Of a stretch of DNA of 63,010 bases, positions 44,347 to 53,305 are shown piece by piece. Source of the stretch: an uncultured Lachnospiraceae bacterium (lineage in GTDB: Bacteria > Bacillota > Clostridia > Lachnospirales > Lachnospiraceae). The stretch spans positions 1 to 63,010 of the forward strand of contig CAMQTN010000008.1 in assembly GCA_947037115.1 (NCBI GenBank), read 5' to 3'. The notes beneath the pieces were generated by a model. It searched no databases. It had not been told where the DNA came from and worked only from the letters and a program-made list of their open reading frames with translations. The stretch's first letter is position 1. Each line of letters starts with the position of its first letter. Made by a program: the position numbers and the translations under genes.

Positions 44347-45359
44347 GCCTGCTCTCCTTCCTTTTGTACCGTATTCGCCGCCCTGTTCGTCAGACGCTCC
44401 CGCCTGATCCTCTCAGCCGAATGTCTCTGTAACAACGCATCCAACACAACTATGGTGATCAGCATGAGACCCGTAATCGTATTATCGTAATCGGAAGAAA
44501 ATCCCATGAACACCAGAATACGGCTGACACTGGACATGATAATCGCACCGATGGCTGCGCCGACCACGCTTCCCAGACCACCCGTCAGGCTGATGCCGCC
44601 GATTACACAGGCCGCCACTGCCTTCATCTCATAACCGTTTCCTGCAAGCACTGTGATAAACCCGATACGGGACGCGTAAATGATACCCGCTATGGATGCA
44701 AAAATGCCGCAGAACACGTATGCCAGAACCTTTGTCTGCATGGCAGGAATCCCGACCAGCGTCGCACCGCCTTCATTGTCTCCCACCGCTATGAAATATT
44801 TTCCTTTTTTCGTCTTTGTCAAAAGAATATGTATCACAATAACCGCTGCGATCACCACCGCATAGTACACAGTCAGGTTGCTCACAAGAGGCTTGGACGA
44901 ATAAGCCGTAAACGCCGGCGGCAGATTTTCAACCCAGGCGCCGCCCGTATACAGGAAAATCATGCCCCGCAGGATGCCGTTTGTTCCCAGCGTGAAAATC
45001 AGGGACGGAATCTTTAACACTGCAACACCCCAGCCGTTAAACAGACCCACCAGCACACCGATCAGTATGCCTGTCGCAAAAGCCAGAACCGGGCTGTGTC
45101 CGTCCCGCAGCATCGATCCTACCACCGCTGCCGAAAATCCAAGATTGGAACCGATAGATACATCAATTTCACCGATAAATATGGCAAATGCCATTCCTAC
45201 CGCCAAAAGGGTAAATACCACGCTGTCATTAAAGCAGGCCATGATACTGGATGGCGCCAGAAAGTCGCTGTTGATACATCCGACTATGGCAAACAGCGCA
45301 ATCAGAAACAACAGGCTGCTCGCCTCACGCGCTTTTGTGAGCTTCTTTATGGTATTCAT
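44343..45359 (-). CDS. lsrC: LsrC-type permease of the AI-2 ABC transporter
   Basis: 338 residues, 8-10 membrane helices, BPD_transp_2 family. VFTLLAVGMAFAIFIGEIDVSIGSNLG near 55 and CVIGGISLTGGLGSVVGAAIGA near 260 are typical, the latter being the coupling loop. Start overlaps the lsrA stop by four bases and stop overlaps the next permease, so the three are translationally coupled. Confidence 0.88.
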   Translation of the reverse strand: MNTIKKLTKAREASSLLFLIALFAIVGCINSDFLAPSSIMACFNDSVVFTLLAVGMAFAIFIGEIDVSIGSNLGFSAAVVGSMLRDGHSPVLAFATGILIGVLVGLFNGWGVAVLKIPSLIFTLGTNGILRGMIFLYTGGAWVENLPPAFTAYSSKPLVSNLTVYYAVVIAAVIVIHILLTKTKKGKYFIAVGDNEGGATLVGIPAMQTKVLAYVFCGIFASIAGIIYASRIGFITVLAGNGYEMKAVAACVIGGISLTGGLGSVVGAAIGAIIMSSVSRILVFMGFSSDYDNTITGLMLITIVVLDALLQRHSAERIRRERLTNRAANTVQKEGEQA

Positions 45360-46879
45360 GCACTCACCTCTTTCTCTTGTTTGACGTCAAAGGTCGCCGC
45401 CATAAGATTATCCTGATTGATCTCCTCCCTGGAGAATTCCGCATTGATGCGTCCCTGATATACGGATACGGCTCTGTCGGACAACTCCACGATCTCTTCC
45501 ATGTCAGAGGATATCAGAAGAACGGACACACCCTGTTTTCTCAACTGGTGAATGATGGCGTACACATCGCCGCGGGCGCCCGCATCAATTCCTCTTGTCG
45601 GCTCGTCGAGAATAACCACCTTGGGCGACGTGGAAAGGCTTCTGCCAATCACAATCTTCTGCTGGTTTCCGCCGGACAGGCTTCCCGTAAGCTGGGACTG
45701 TCCCGTCACCTTGATCCTGAAATCGTCTATGTATTTCTGTGTGACCTCACGTTCCTTTTTTCTATTTAATATAAACCTGCCCATGGATTTATCCGGCAGG
45801 AAAGCGGAAGTCGTATTCACCGCCACATCAGCGATTTTAAACAGCCCGTGAAGATGTCTGTCCTCCGGCACATAGTTAAGTCCGGCCTCCACCACCTTCT
45901 TTGTGGAAAGTCCCGTAATATCCTTACCGTCCAGAAGCACCCTGCCCCCGAGCACCTTATCACGCCCGAAGATCGTCGTCGCAAGCTCTGTACGTCCGGC
46001 TCCCACAACGCCGGCCACACCCAGAATCTCTCCCGGATACAGTTTCAGGGAAATATCATTGAAGCCGTAACCACTGAAATTCTGCAGTTCCAGCACCGGA
46101 GGCTTCGAATAATCAATCCTGTGTTCGCTTTCCTCCGCCTTGCCGCCCTCCTCAGACTTTTCCTCTCTGTTGGGAGGCAGAAGTCCTTTTACCAGAGCCT
46201 CCTTCGTAAATTCACCGACCCCGCCGCTCAGGGTAATCACACCGTCACGCATGATGGCCACACTGGTAGAGATCTCAAAAACCTCCGTCAGACGATGTGT
46301 AATATAGATGATTCCGATTCCCTTGGCGCGCAGATCATTCACACATTTAAACAGACTCTGCACCTCGTCAAAAGTCAGCGCGCTGGTAGGCTCATCCAAA
46401 ATCAATATCTCTGCGTTTCTAAGGAGCCCTCTCAAAATCTCAACCAGCTGCTGCTCCGCAATGGAAAGACTCCCGGCCTTGCGGTTCAAATCAAGTTCCC
46501 AGCCAACCTCGGCAATCACTTCCAGCAACCGCTTATGCAGCTCCGCCTGCTTCTCGTCAAAGCCCATGACAATGTTCTCTTCCACCGTCATGTTGGGAAA
46601 CAGCATCGGCTCCTGAGGAACCATATAAATGCCGTGCGTCAGCGCAACGGACGGCCTGCTCAGGTTGACTTCCTGATCCTTGATCCGTATCTGCCCTCCG
46701 TCCGGCTGGTAAATTCCCATAATAATTTTCATCAACGTGCTCTTGCCGGCGCCGTTTCCTCCTATCAGGGAAAGAACCTCCCCGGCGCTCAGTTCCAGAT
46801 TAATTCCTTTCAAAACACGGTTTAAGCCAAACGATTTCTCTATGTTCTGAACGGACAATAACGTTTGTGTTTTTTCCAT
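45356..46879 (-). CDS. lsrA: LsrA, double ATPase of the AI-2 ABC transporter
   Basis: 507 residues with two ABC cassettes as in sugar importers of the RbsA/LsrA kind. First: Walker A GGNGAGKST, signature LSIAEQQLVEI, Walker B LILDEPTSAL. Second (about 255-500): Walker A-like GVVGAGRTE (degenerate, the usual state for this family), signature LSGGNQQK, Walker B VILDEPTRGID. Energises AI-2 import. A charged linker near 235 separates the halves. First gene of the operon, 64 bases after its promoter -10. Confidence 0.93.
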   Translation of the reverse strand: MEKTQTLLSVQNIEKSFGLNRVLKGINLELSAGEVLSLIGGNGAGKSTLMKIIMGIYQPDGGQIRIKDQEVNLSRPSVALTHGIYMVPQEPMLFPNMTVEENIVMGFDEKQAELHKRLLEVIAEVGWELDLNRKAGSLSIAEQQLVEILRGLLRNAEILILDEPTSALTFDEVQSLFKCVNDLRAKGIGIIYITHRLTEVFEISTSVAIMRDGVITLSGGVGEFTKEALVKGLLPPNREEKSEEGGKAEESEHRIDYSKPPVLELQNFSGYGFNDISLKLYPGEILGVAGVVGAGRTELATTIFGRDKVLGGRVLLDGKDITGLSTKKVVEAGLNYVPEDRHLHGLFKIADVAVNTTSAFLPDKSMGRFILNRKKEREVTQKYIDDFRIKVTGQSQLTGSLSGGNQQKIVIGRSLSTSPKVVILDEPTRGIDAGARGDVYAIIHQLRKQGVSVLLISSDMEEIVELSDRAVSVYQGRINAEFSREEINQDNLMAATFDVKQEKEVSA

Positions 46880-46942
46880 AGAGTTTCCCCCACCTGTAAA
46901 AGAGACATTTGTGTGAACATCAAAATTTTGTTCTGTAGAAAT

Positions 46943-46971
46943 ATCATAAGCGAGTTGACGTTATTTGTCAA
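46943..46971 (-). promoter_or_regulatory. Promoter of lsrACDB-lsrF
   Basis: Minus strand TTGACA (46966-46971), 17 bases, TATGAT (46943-46948). The 38 bases between this and the divergent lsrR promoter are AT-rich and the likely LsrR site, though I see no clear dyad. Confidence 0.8.
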
Positions 46972-47009
46972 TACCGAAAACATTTTTTGCAATTTATATC
47001 ATTATCACA

Positions 47010-47038
47010 TTGACTTTTGATTTCCCGGTTGATATACT
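47010..47038 (+). promoter_or_regulatory. Promoter of lsrR-lsrK
   Basis: TTGACT (47010-47015), 17 bases, TATACT (47033-47038), 59 bases before the lsrR start. Confidence 0.75.
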
Positions 47039-47096
47039 GTTCTCAAGATACATTTGATTCATTATTAAACTTTTGTGCCAACGACGAGGTGACTAG

Positions 47097-48023
47097 ATGT
47101 TCGATGCGACGACCGATTATGAAAAAAACCTCATGATAAAAATCGCCTGGTACTATTATATGGAAAACATGACCCAGCAGGCGATTGCCGACCGGCTTAA
47201 CATTACCCGTATGCGGGTAATCAAGCTTCTGGAAAAAGCACGGCAGACCGGTGTCGTACAGTTTCGCATCTCCTCCTCCCTGGATTTCAGACGGGATCTG
47301 GAGACAAAGCTGATGGAGAAGTACCATCTGCGCGACTGTTACACTGTGCCCACCAATCCGAACGAGACCGGCACAAACGATACCATTGCCAGGGCGGCTT
47401 CCATTTATATAGCCGACCATGTGAGAGAAAATTCCTACATAAATTTCGGATACGGCGATACCACCTCCAAGACCATCGAGTATCTTGCGAAGAATCTGGA
47501 AACGGCGGTTTCCTTCGTTTCCCTGACCGGCGGCGTCGGATATTATCTGCCTAAATCGGAGAGCAACATTTTCAATGCAAAGCTGTACCTGATCCCCTCC
47601 CCGATCATTATGTCCTCGGCGCAAATGGCCGACGCGATCAAAAAGGAGAGTTCCGTGCAGGAAGTCACCGACATGATTCGTCTGGCGAGCATGACCATAG
47701 TCGGCATCGGAGGTATGGATGACTCCGCCACAATCGTAAAATCTTCCATTTTAAATCCCAGCGACTTCCGTCTGCTTGCCATGAAGGGAGCTGTGGGCGA
47801 TGTGATCTGCCATTTCATAGATAAGGACGGAAACCTGGTAGACACAGAAGTGGATTCCCGTCTGGTCAGCGTTCATCTGAGCACGCTGAAAGAGCTGGAC
47901 AACGTCATCGGCGTGGCCGCCGGAAAACACAAGCTTCCGGCCATCCATGCGGCCCTGACAGGCGGATATGTTGACATCCTGATCACGGACGAAGAGACCG
48001 CAGCTTTGCTGTGCCGGATTTGA
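47097..48023 (+). CDS. lsrR: LsrR-like regulator (SorC/DeoR sugar-binding family)
   Basis: 308 residues. N-terminal helix-turn-helix (MTQQAIADRLNITRMRVIKLLEKA, split by the turn, about 20-45) and a SorC-type effector domain (INFGYGDTTSKTIEYL, TGGVGYY, SMTIVGIGGMDDSATI, AAGKHKLPAIHAAL). In enterics LsrR represses the lsr genes until phospho-AI-2 binds. Here it is divergent from lsrA and heads the operon with the AI-2 kinase, so the same loop is expected. Confidence 0.9.
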   Translation: MFDATTDYEKNLMIKIAWYYYMENMTQQAIADRLNITRMRVIKLLEKARQTGVVQFRISSSLDFRRDLETKLMEKYHLRDCYTVPTNPNETGTNDTIARAASIYIADHVRENSYINFGYGDTTSKTIEYLAKNLETAVSFVSLTGGVGYYLPKSESNIFNAKLYLIPSPIIMSSAQMADAIKKESSVQEVTDMIRLASMTIVGIGGMDDSATIVKSSILNPSDFRLLAMKGAVGDVICHFIDKDGNLVDTEVDSRLVSVHLSTLKELDNVIGVAAGKHKLPAIHAALTGGYVDILITDEETAALLCRI

Positions 48024-48089
48024 GGCGACTATTTTTACTTATTTTATTTATAGAATAAATAACATCATATTATGACAGGAGGTATCAAA

Positions 48090-49652
48090 ATGGGAAAGTA
48101 TTTAATGGCTCTTGATGCAGGCACCGGAAGTGTCCGTGCCGTACTTTTCGACCTGGAGGGAAACCAGCTGGGCGTATCCCAGCAGGAGTGGGAACACAAG
48201 GAAGATCCCCGGTTCCCCGGCTCCATGGACTTCGACTGGACACATAACTGGGATCTGACCTGCGGCTGTATCCGGGACGTCCTGAAAGAGACAGGCATTG
48301 CCCCCTCAGAAATCGCTGCGATCTCCACCACCTGCATGCGTGAGGGTATCGTTCTCTACGACAAGGATTACAATGAAATATGGGCATGTGCCAACGTGGA
48401 CGCCCGCTCCGACGACGAGGTTGTGGAACTGATCCGCAAATCCCCCGATCTGGAACGGGAAATTTACAAAGTTTCCGGCCAGACCTATGCGCTGGGCGCC
48501 CTTCCCCGGATTCTCTGGGTAAAAAACAAGATGCCCGATATCTATGAAAAAACTGCATATGTGGGTATGTTCAACGACTGGCTGATCCTGAAACTGACCG
48601 GCGTTATGTCCATCGAGCCCAGCAACGGCTCTACCACCGGTATCTTTGATCTCTCCACAAGAGACTGGGACCGCACCATCATGGAGAAATGCGGATTGAA
48701 ATCGGACATTTTCCCGAAAGTTTACGAGAGCGGTACTGTTGTCGCCAACGTGACAAAAGAAGCCGCGGAGATTACCGGCCTCGCGGAAGGCACTCCCGTG
48801 GTGGCAGGCGGCGGCGATGCACAGCTTGGGTGTATCGGCGTGGGACTGGTATCCTCCTCTCAGGGCGCTGTTTTCGGCGGCAGCTTCTGGCAGTTTGAGT
48901 ACAATACAAATGTGCCGAAAACCGACGATGACTGCCGGGTACGTGTGAACTGTCACGCCCTCCCGGATCTGTGGCAGTACGAGGCTCTTGCTTTCTATCC
49001 GGGTCTTGTCATGCGATGGTACCGGGACGCTTTCTGCCAGAGAGAAAAACAGCTTGCCCAGGAAACAGGCCGTGACACCTACGACCTGATGAATGAGGAA
49101 GCCGCTAAAATTCCCGCAGGATGTTATGGGATGTACTGCACTTTCTCCGATGTGATGAACTATATCTGTTGGAAGCACGCAGCGCCCACCTTTACCAACT
49201 TCGCGCTGGATCCCGATAAATTTAACCGCTATACCTTCTATCGCGCCATCATGGAGAACTCCGCTATGGCCACGAAAGGAAATATAGAACTAGTGGCGTC
49301 CGTTACCGGGGAATCCCCCAAAGAAATCATCTTTGCCTCCGGCGCGTCCAAGAGCCCTCTCTGGTGCCAGATTGTATCGGATGTATTGAACATCCCTGTA
49401 CACGTGCCCCAGGTAAAGGAGGCAACCGCTCTCGGCGCCGCTATTCTGGCCGGCAAAGGTGTGGGCATTTACACTGACATCGAGGAGACGATGAAGAAGG
49501 TAGTAAAGATCGAAAAGACCTATTACCCGAACGAAGAAAATGCGAAGGTATATCAGGATCTTTACGATAAATGGCGAAAAGTTTACGCCGCACAGCTTGC
49601 GCTTGCAAATGAAGGGCTCACCAAAAATATGTGGTCCGCACCCGGCGTTTAA
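48090..49652 (+). CDS. lsrK: LsrK, autoinducer-2 kinase
   Basis: 520 residues, FGGY carbohydrate kinase. LMALDAGTGSVRAVLFD at the start, ISTTCMREGIVLYD, WACANVDARSDDE, and TPVVAGGGDAQLGCIGVG in the ATPase core. It phosphorylates AI-2 (DPD) in the cytoplasm, trapping it and making the LsrR inducer. ATG 48090 is preceded by AGGAGG at seven bases. Follows lsrR by 66 bases. Confidence 0.93.
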   Translation: MGKYLMALDAGTGSVRAVLFDLEGNQLGVSQQEWEHKEDPRFPGSMDFDWTHNWDLTCGCIRDVLKETGIAPSEIAAISTTCMREGIVLYDKDYNEIWACANVDARSDDEVVELIRKSPDLEREIYKVSGQTYALGALPRILWVKNKMPDIYEKTAYVGMFNDWLILKLTGVMSIEPSNGSTTGIFDLSTRDWDRTIMEKCGLKSDIFPKVYESGTVVANVTKEAAEITGLAEGTPVVAGGGDAQLGCIGVGLVSSSQGAVFGGSFWQFEYNTNVPKTDDDCRVRVNCHALPDLWQYEALAFYPGLVMRWYRDAFCQREKQLAQETGRDTYDLMNEEAAKIPAGCYGMYCTFSDVMNYICWKHAAPTFTNFALDPDKFNRYTFYRAIMENSAMATKGNIELVASVTGESPKEIIFASGASKSPLWCQIVSDVLNIPVHVPQVKEATALGAAILAGKGVGIYTDIEETMKKVVKIEKTYYPNEENAKVYQDLYDKWRKVYAAQLALANEGLTKNMWSAPGV

Positions 49653-49744
49653 ACGGCGCGCAGTTTTCGCCAGGTTAAACACCCTGCCGGCGGCGGGGCA
49701 TCAGCAAAGTATGAAAACATCTACATCACAAGGAGGATAGACAA

Positions 49745-50083
49745 ATGTTCATTATTGACGAAAACGAAAAAGAATACCGTTTCGGAGACAGCGGTCCCAA
49801 ATATCTGATGAAAGGGCCCCGGTCCAATTTTGCTCTGGTACAGTTCCAGGCAGGGCAGGATTTCAAGGCACACTATCACAATATCATGGAAGAGAATTTC
49901 TTCATTCTGGAGGGCGAGGTGGATATCGAAGTGGACGGCGTGTGCCACACCCTGAAAGCCGGACAGCTGATTCACATCGAGCCGAAAGAGGTGCACTATG
50001 TAATTAACCGCTCAAACGGCCCCGTGAAAATGGTTTCCACACTGGCTCCCTATCAGGAAGTGGACAAAGTGGAGGTAGATTAA
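49745..50083 (+). CDS. Small cupin protein in the lsr locus
   Basis: 112 residues, one cupin barrel. Metal ligands follow the classic pattern: HYHNIMEENFFILEG (His, His, Glu) and the second-motif His in KEVHYVIN. It stands between lsrK and an AEC permease with only four bases to the latter, and 92 bases after lsrK. lsrG, which isomerises phospho-DPD before LsrF acts, is absent from the locus, so a cupin isomerase or binding role in that step is a reasoned guess. Small cupins also act as sugar isomerases or mere binders. Confidence 0.85.
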   Translation: MFIIDENEKEYRFGDSGPKYLMKGPRSNFALVQFQAGQDFKAHYHNIMEENFFILEGEVDIEVDGVCHTLKAGQLIHIEPKEVHYVINRSNGPVKMVSTLAPYQEVDKVEVD

Positions 50084-50087
50084 ACAT

Positions 50088-51023
50088 ATGACGCAGACAT
50101 TATCGGTTCTGGAAATGGTGCTTCCGGTCGTCATCATGATCCTGATCGGCTATTTCTGCCGTGTGTCCGGCATCCTCACCAAGGATGGCCTGAACGGGAT
50201 CAAGAGTGTGATCTCAAACATCACCCTGCCGGTGGTACTGTTCAAAGCATTTTATGCTACATCCTATTCCCTGGACAGCCTGCTCATGTTCAGCGTGGTA
50301 TTTATCAGCTGTTCGCTGGCTCTGGGGTGCGGTTTCCTGTTAAACCGCTTTATACCTGATTCCAAGCTTATGCCCTACCTGCTCTCCGGTTTTGAGGTCG
50401 GCATGCTGGGCTACGCCCTGTATGGGCTGCTAGCCGGATCAGATCAGCTTTCCTATATGGCTACCGTTGATCTGGGGCAGGTTCTGTTCGTATATACGGT
50501 GTACCTGACACTATTAAAAAATGCGACGGGACAGAAGCCATCGCTCGGAGCCATGTTAAAGGAAATGAGCAAAAACCCCGCCTTCCGGGGCGTCGTTCTG
50601 GGCATTATCGTGGGGATCACGGGCCTTGGGAATCTGATCACCACCTCCCCTGTGGGCGCCATCTTCTCTGAGACAATCGAGATGATCACGCTTCCCACAT
50701 CGGGTATGATTTTGATTATCGTGGGTTATGAGCTTTCCATGCGGAAGGACTTGATCGGCCCTGTTCTGAAGACCATTGTGTTCAGGACGGTGGTAATGGG
50801 CGTGCTCCTGTGTGCCGCAGCCCTGATCGTATTTCAGATCATCCCTTTCGACAAGCAGCTGTTCATGGCCATGATCCTGCTGTTCTCCCTGCCGGCGCCG
50901 TTCATCATACCACTGTACGCCGATGTGGAGTCGGAAGGCATCTATATTTCAACCACACTGTCCATGGGGACACTGGTGACGATCCTGATCTTCGTTGGAT
51001 TGTCCATATACGCTGTGGCGTAA
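50088..51023 (+). CDS. AEC-family permease in the lsr locus
   Basis: 311 residues, ten likely membrane helices, auxin efflux carrier (AEC) family. The pattern of two five-helix halves is visible, with the conserved Asn-Pro type break near SNITLPVVLFKAF. AEC members export organic acids and similar small anions. Its place after lsrK and the cupin suggests it handles an AI-2 product or related compound; this is inferred from place alone. Confidence 0.85.
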   Translation: MTQTLSVLEMVLPVVIMILIGYFCRVSGILTKDGLNGIKSVISNITLPVVLFKAFYATSYSLDSLLMFSVVFISCSLALGCGFLLNRFIPDSKLMPYLLSGFEVGMLGYALYGLLAGSDQLSYMATVDLGQVLFVYTVYLTLLKNATGQKPSLGAMLKEMSKNPAFRGVVLGIIVGITGLGNLITTSPVGAIFSETIEMITLPTSGMILIIVGYELSMRKDLIGPVLKTIVFRTVVMGVLLCAAALIVFQIIPFDKQLFMAMILLFSLPAPFIIPLYADVESEGIYISTTLSMGTLVTILIFVGLSIYAVA

Positions 51024-51029
51024 TTGTTA

Positions 51030-51530
51030 TCAGCCAATATCTTTTTGGGGGTTACGAAAAGGACGGAAACGTGAAAAGTTTTCGTCCTTTTCCTTTTCTG
51101 ATTTTCTGTTTCCATCCAATGCGTTTTCCACTGCTTTTTTTATGACCACGCTTGAATTGGTCGCGCCTGACACAGCGTCGACATCTGTTCTTTGTTCCTC
51201 CACGATCCTGTCTGCAATGATTTCTGCGGATTTCCCGCGCCCGTTTTTATGCTCCAATATAGCGATATCCGTAATGCCTCCATTCCGAACCGTCACTTCC
51301 ACCTTAGCATAGATAAAATTCACATCATATTCCCCGACGTAAATCCCATCTGGAATTTCGGAAATATCTATCCCCCTTATGATCGTTTCTTTAACGGCAT
51401 TTTGATAATCATCCACACTTTCCAGATATACCGCCGTAACAGTCAAACCGATAAGGAAAAGCAGCAGCGTTATAAATAGAAGGCCTTTTTTGCGGGATAA
51501 CTTCCTGAAACAAGCGGCACACTTTTTCAC
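51030..51530 (-). CDS. Membrane-anchored FMN-binding domain protein
   Basis: 166 residues. One N-terminal membrane helix (about 16-36) and an outside FMN-binding domain ending near 140. The motif DAVSGATNS matches the D-x-x-S-G-A-T-x-S/T site where ApbE-type transferases attach FMN to Thr. A charged tail follows. Likely a one-electron or flavin relay at the membrane. The start is 6 bases after the TetR gene, so it ends the operon with EFR1. The last 20 codons overlap the terminator of the converging permease gene. Confidence 0.88.
   Translation of the reverse strand: MKKCAACFRKLSRKKGLLFITLLLFLIGLTVTAVYLESVDDYQNAVKETIIRGIDISEIPDGIYVGEYDVNFIYAKVEVTVRNGGITDIAILEHKNGRGKSAEIIADRIVEEQRTDVDAVSGATNSSVVIKKAVENALDGNRKSEKEKDENFSRFRPFRNPQKDIG
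51057..51091 (+). terminator. Terminator of the AEC permease, inside the FMN gene 3' end
   Basis: Arms 51057-51070 and 51078-51091 (14 bases, one mismatch) and a T-rich end. It lies within the last codons of the converging FMN-binding gene, so it may serve both strands. Confidence 0.7.
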
Positions 51531-51536
51531 TCACAA

Positions 51537-52175
51537 TCACCTCTCCTTCGCCGCAATCGAACAATACAGCATGGAAAATCCGTACTCCAGAAACTGCTTT
51601 TTTGATAATCCCATGGTACTTATAATGTATTCCTCTTTGTTTGCAGCCAGCTGGATGATACCAGACAGCATACCCCAAAAGTGGAATATTGTGGGCATGA
51701 TCTCCAGATCCTCGCGCAAATCCCCCTTCTCAATGCCAAACGTTAAAAATTCTTTCATCTTTTCATTTATCTCTTCCCCAATCCGATAAGTCTCCTTTTC
51801 TTCCGGCAGATAGTCCTGATTTTCAAAATCTATATTGATGTTATCCAGCACCATCTTGAAATAGAAAGGAAATTCCTCCTGATACCGCACCAGCCCCCGG
51901 CAGATGCAGTCGTATCTCATTTTTGTGGCTGCCTGCTGTTCCAGCGCGGAAACCATGTAACCATGCAGTTTTTTCATGCTTTCCAGCACCAGAAGGCCGA
52001 TAATCTCCTCCTTGTTCTCAAAATACACATACAATGTCGCCTTGCTGTATCCGGCTGCTTTCGCGATATCGTCCATGGAAGTTGACACAATTCCTTTTTC
52101 CATAAACAGCATAGACGCGGCAGAAGCTATCTTTTCCCGGTGTACGCTTCTGGGCTCCTTCTTTCTTCTTCCCAT
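51537..52175 (-). CDS. TetR/AcrR-family regulator
   Basis: 212 residues. N-terminal helix-turn-helix: REKIASAASMLFMEKG, then TSMDDIAKAAGYSKATLYVYF (helix-turn-helix split near 40). Ligand domain not recognised. ATG 52175 follows GGAGG by six bases and overlaps the EFR1 gene end by 49 bases. Likely controls its own operon. Confidence 0.92.
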   Translation of the reverse strand: MGRRKKEPRSVHREKIASAASMLFMEKGIVSTSMDDIAKAAGYSKATLYVYFENKEEIIGLLVLESMKKLHGYMVSALEQQAATKMRYDCICRGLVRYQEEFPFYFKMVLDNINIDFENQDYLPEEKETYRIGEEINEKMKEFLTFGIEKGDLREDLEIMPTIFHFWGMLSGIIQLAANKEEYIISTMGLSKKQFLEYGFSMLYCSIAAKER

Positions 52176-53011
52176 CTGTCTCCTCCACAATAAATCGACT
52201 GATCAGACATCTGCAAAACGCCGGCGGCTATTCCCTGACAGATATCTTCCCCGCTCACATATCTGTCATACGGGCACTGTTCCACAACTCTGTCCCCCAA
52301 AAGCGTAATGGCTTGTGCCGGGCATGCACTGATACAGCGATAGCACATGGTACAGCGGCTCCCCGCAGACGCCCTGCTGTCCTTCAAGGTAAGATTCCCC
52401 ATAGGACATAAGCGGGCGCACTGCCCGCATCCCATACAGGCATCGCTGATCTTCAACTGATCAGAATATTTCTTTGTCTTTTGGTAAAACCAAAGACGCT
52501 GACCGATCAGACCCGCTATCCTGTCACAGAAATGCAGTCCGTTCCTCGGATAGTGTCCCTGTCTGATTTCCTCCGCACATTTTTCAATTTTTCTGTCTGC
52601 CGCCCTGATCACCCTCCGGTTTTTTTCAACAGACCTTTTCAACAGCTTCACATCGCAGATCGAATCCGGCATGAGGACATGTAAGCCGCCAACGACTTCT
52701 GCGCCGTATTTTTTTAACAGGCGTGCCGAACAGCCCGCACCGTCTCCGCTGAACAACGCCATAGTCGCAACACAAAACACCTTCTTGTTTTTCCAAAGCG
52801 CCCCATGGCTTTTGATAAAATCCCTCACAATAACAGGCACATTGGAATATTGCACCGGATATGCCAAAATAATAAAATCCTGCCGTGACAATGCCTCCAC
52901 GGCTTCTTCCCCCTCAATCGGTAAAGCCTGTGCTGTTTCGTCCAACAGATGCACCAGTTTTTCCGTACAGTGCTTTGTATTTCCTGTTCCGCTGAAATAA
53001 ACACCTACCAT
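52127..53011 (-). CDS. EFR1-family flavodoxin-ferredoxin
   Basis: 294 residues from the ATG at 53011. N-terminal flavodoxin-like domain with FMN phosphate loop FSGTGNTKH near 10 and the LAYPVQYSNVP segment; C-terminal two 4Fe-4S motifs (CMGCGQCARLCP, CTMCYRCISACP). Electron carrier of Clostridia, partner unknown. Another start at 53023 has AAAGGA immediately upstream; 53011 has it at 12 bases, so the choice is open. Heads the operon with the TetR and FMN-binding genes, suggesting a redox module under that regulator. Confidence 0.9.
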   Translation of the reverse strand: MVGVYFSGTGNTKHCTEKLVHLLDETAQALPIEGEEAVEALSRQDFIILAYPVQYSNVPVIVRDFIKSHGALWKNKKVFCVATMALFSGDGAGCSARLLKKYGAEVVGGLHVLMPDSICDVKLLKRSVEKNRRVIRAADRKIEKCAEEIRQGHYPRNGLHFCDRIAGLIGQRLWFYQKTKKYSDQLKISDACMGCGQCARLCPMGNLTLKDSRASAGSRCTMCYRCISACPAQAITLLGDRVVEQCPYDRYVSGEDICQGIAAGVLQMSDQSIYCGGDRWEEERRSPEAYTGKR

Positions 53012-53214
53012 GGTTTTCACCATTCCTTTCCAGAGCCCGGGCAGGTTGTGAAAAATCATGCCGTCAACAGCCCTTCTATCGTCTACACGATACTGTATCA
53101 CGGGTCTTTGTTTTTATCTTCTCTAATTAAACTCACGGTTTAATTATACTTGTAAAAGTCTTCCTTGTCAATGACATATTCCAATCAGCCTTTGCGTACA
53201 TATATCACCGCAAC

Positions 53215-53253
53215 AAAAAAACAGTACAGTTCTTTTGCTTCAAACCGTACTGT
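53215..53253 (-). terminator. Terminator of the ddl gene
   Basis: Minus-strand stem 53221-53231 with 53243-53253 (11 bases, one mismatch), followed by TTTTTT at 53215-53220. It follows the stop at 53306. Confidence 0.88.
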
Positions 53254-53305
53254 CTTACATGAATGTCTGCCTGTAACGACTATCCCTGAAAATATTTTGG
53301 CTTCC

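Noticed and set aside
50088..51023. AI-2 exporter of the TqsA/AI-2E type
   Set aside because: The sequence belongs to the AEC family, which is a different fold; only its place links it to AI-2.
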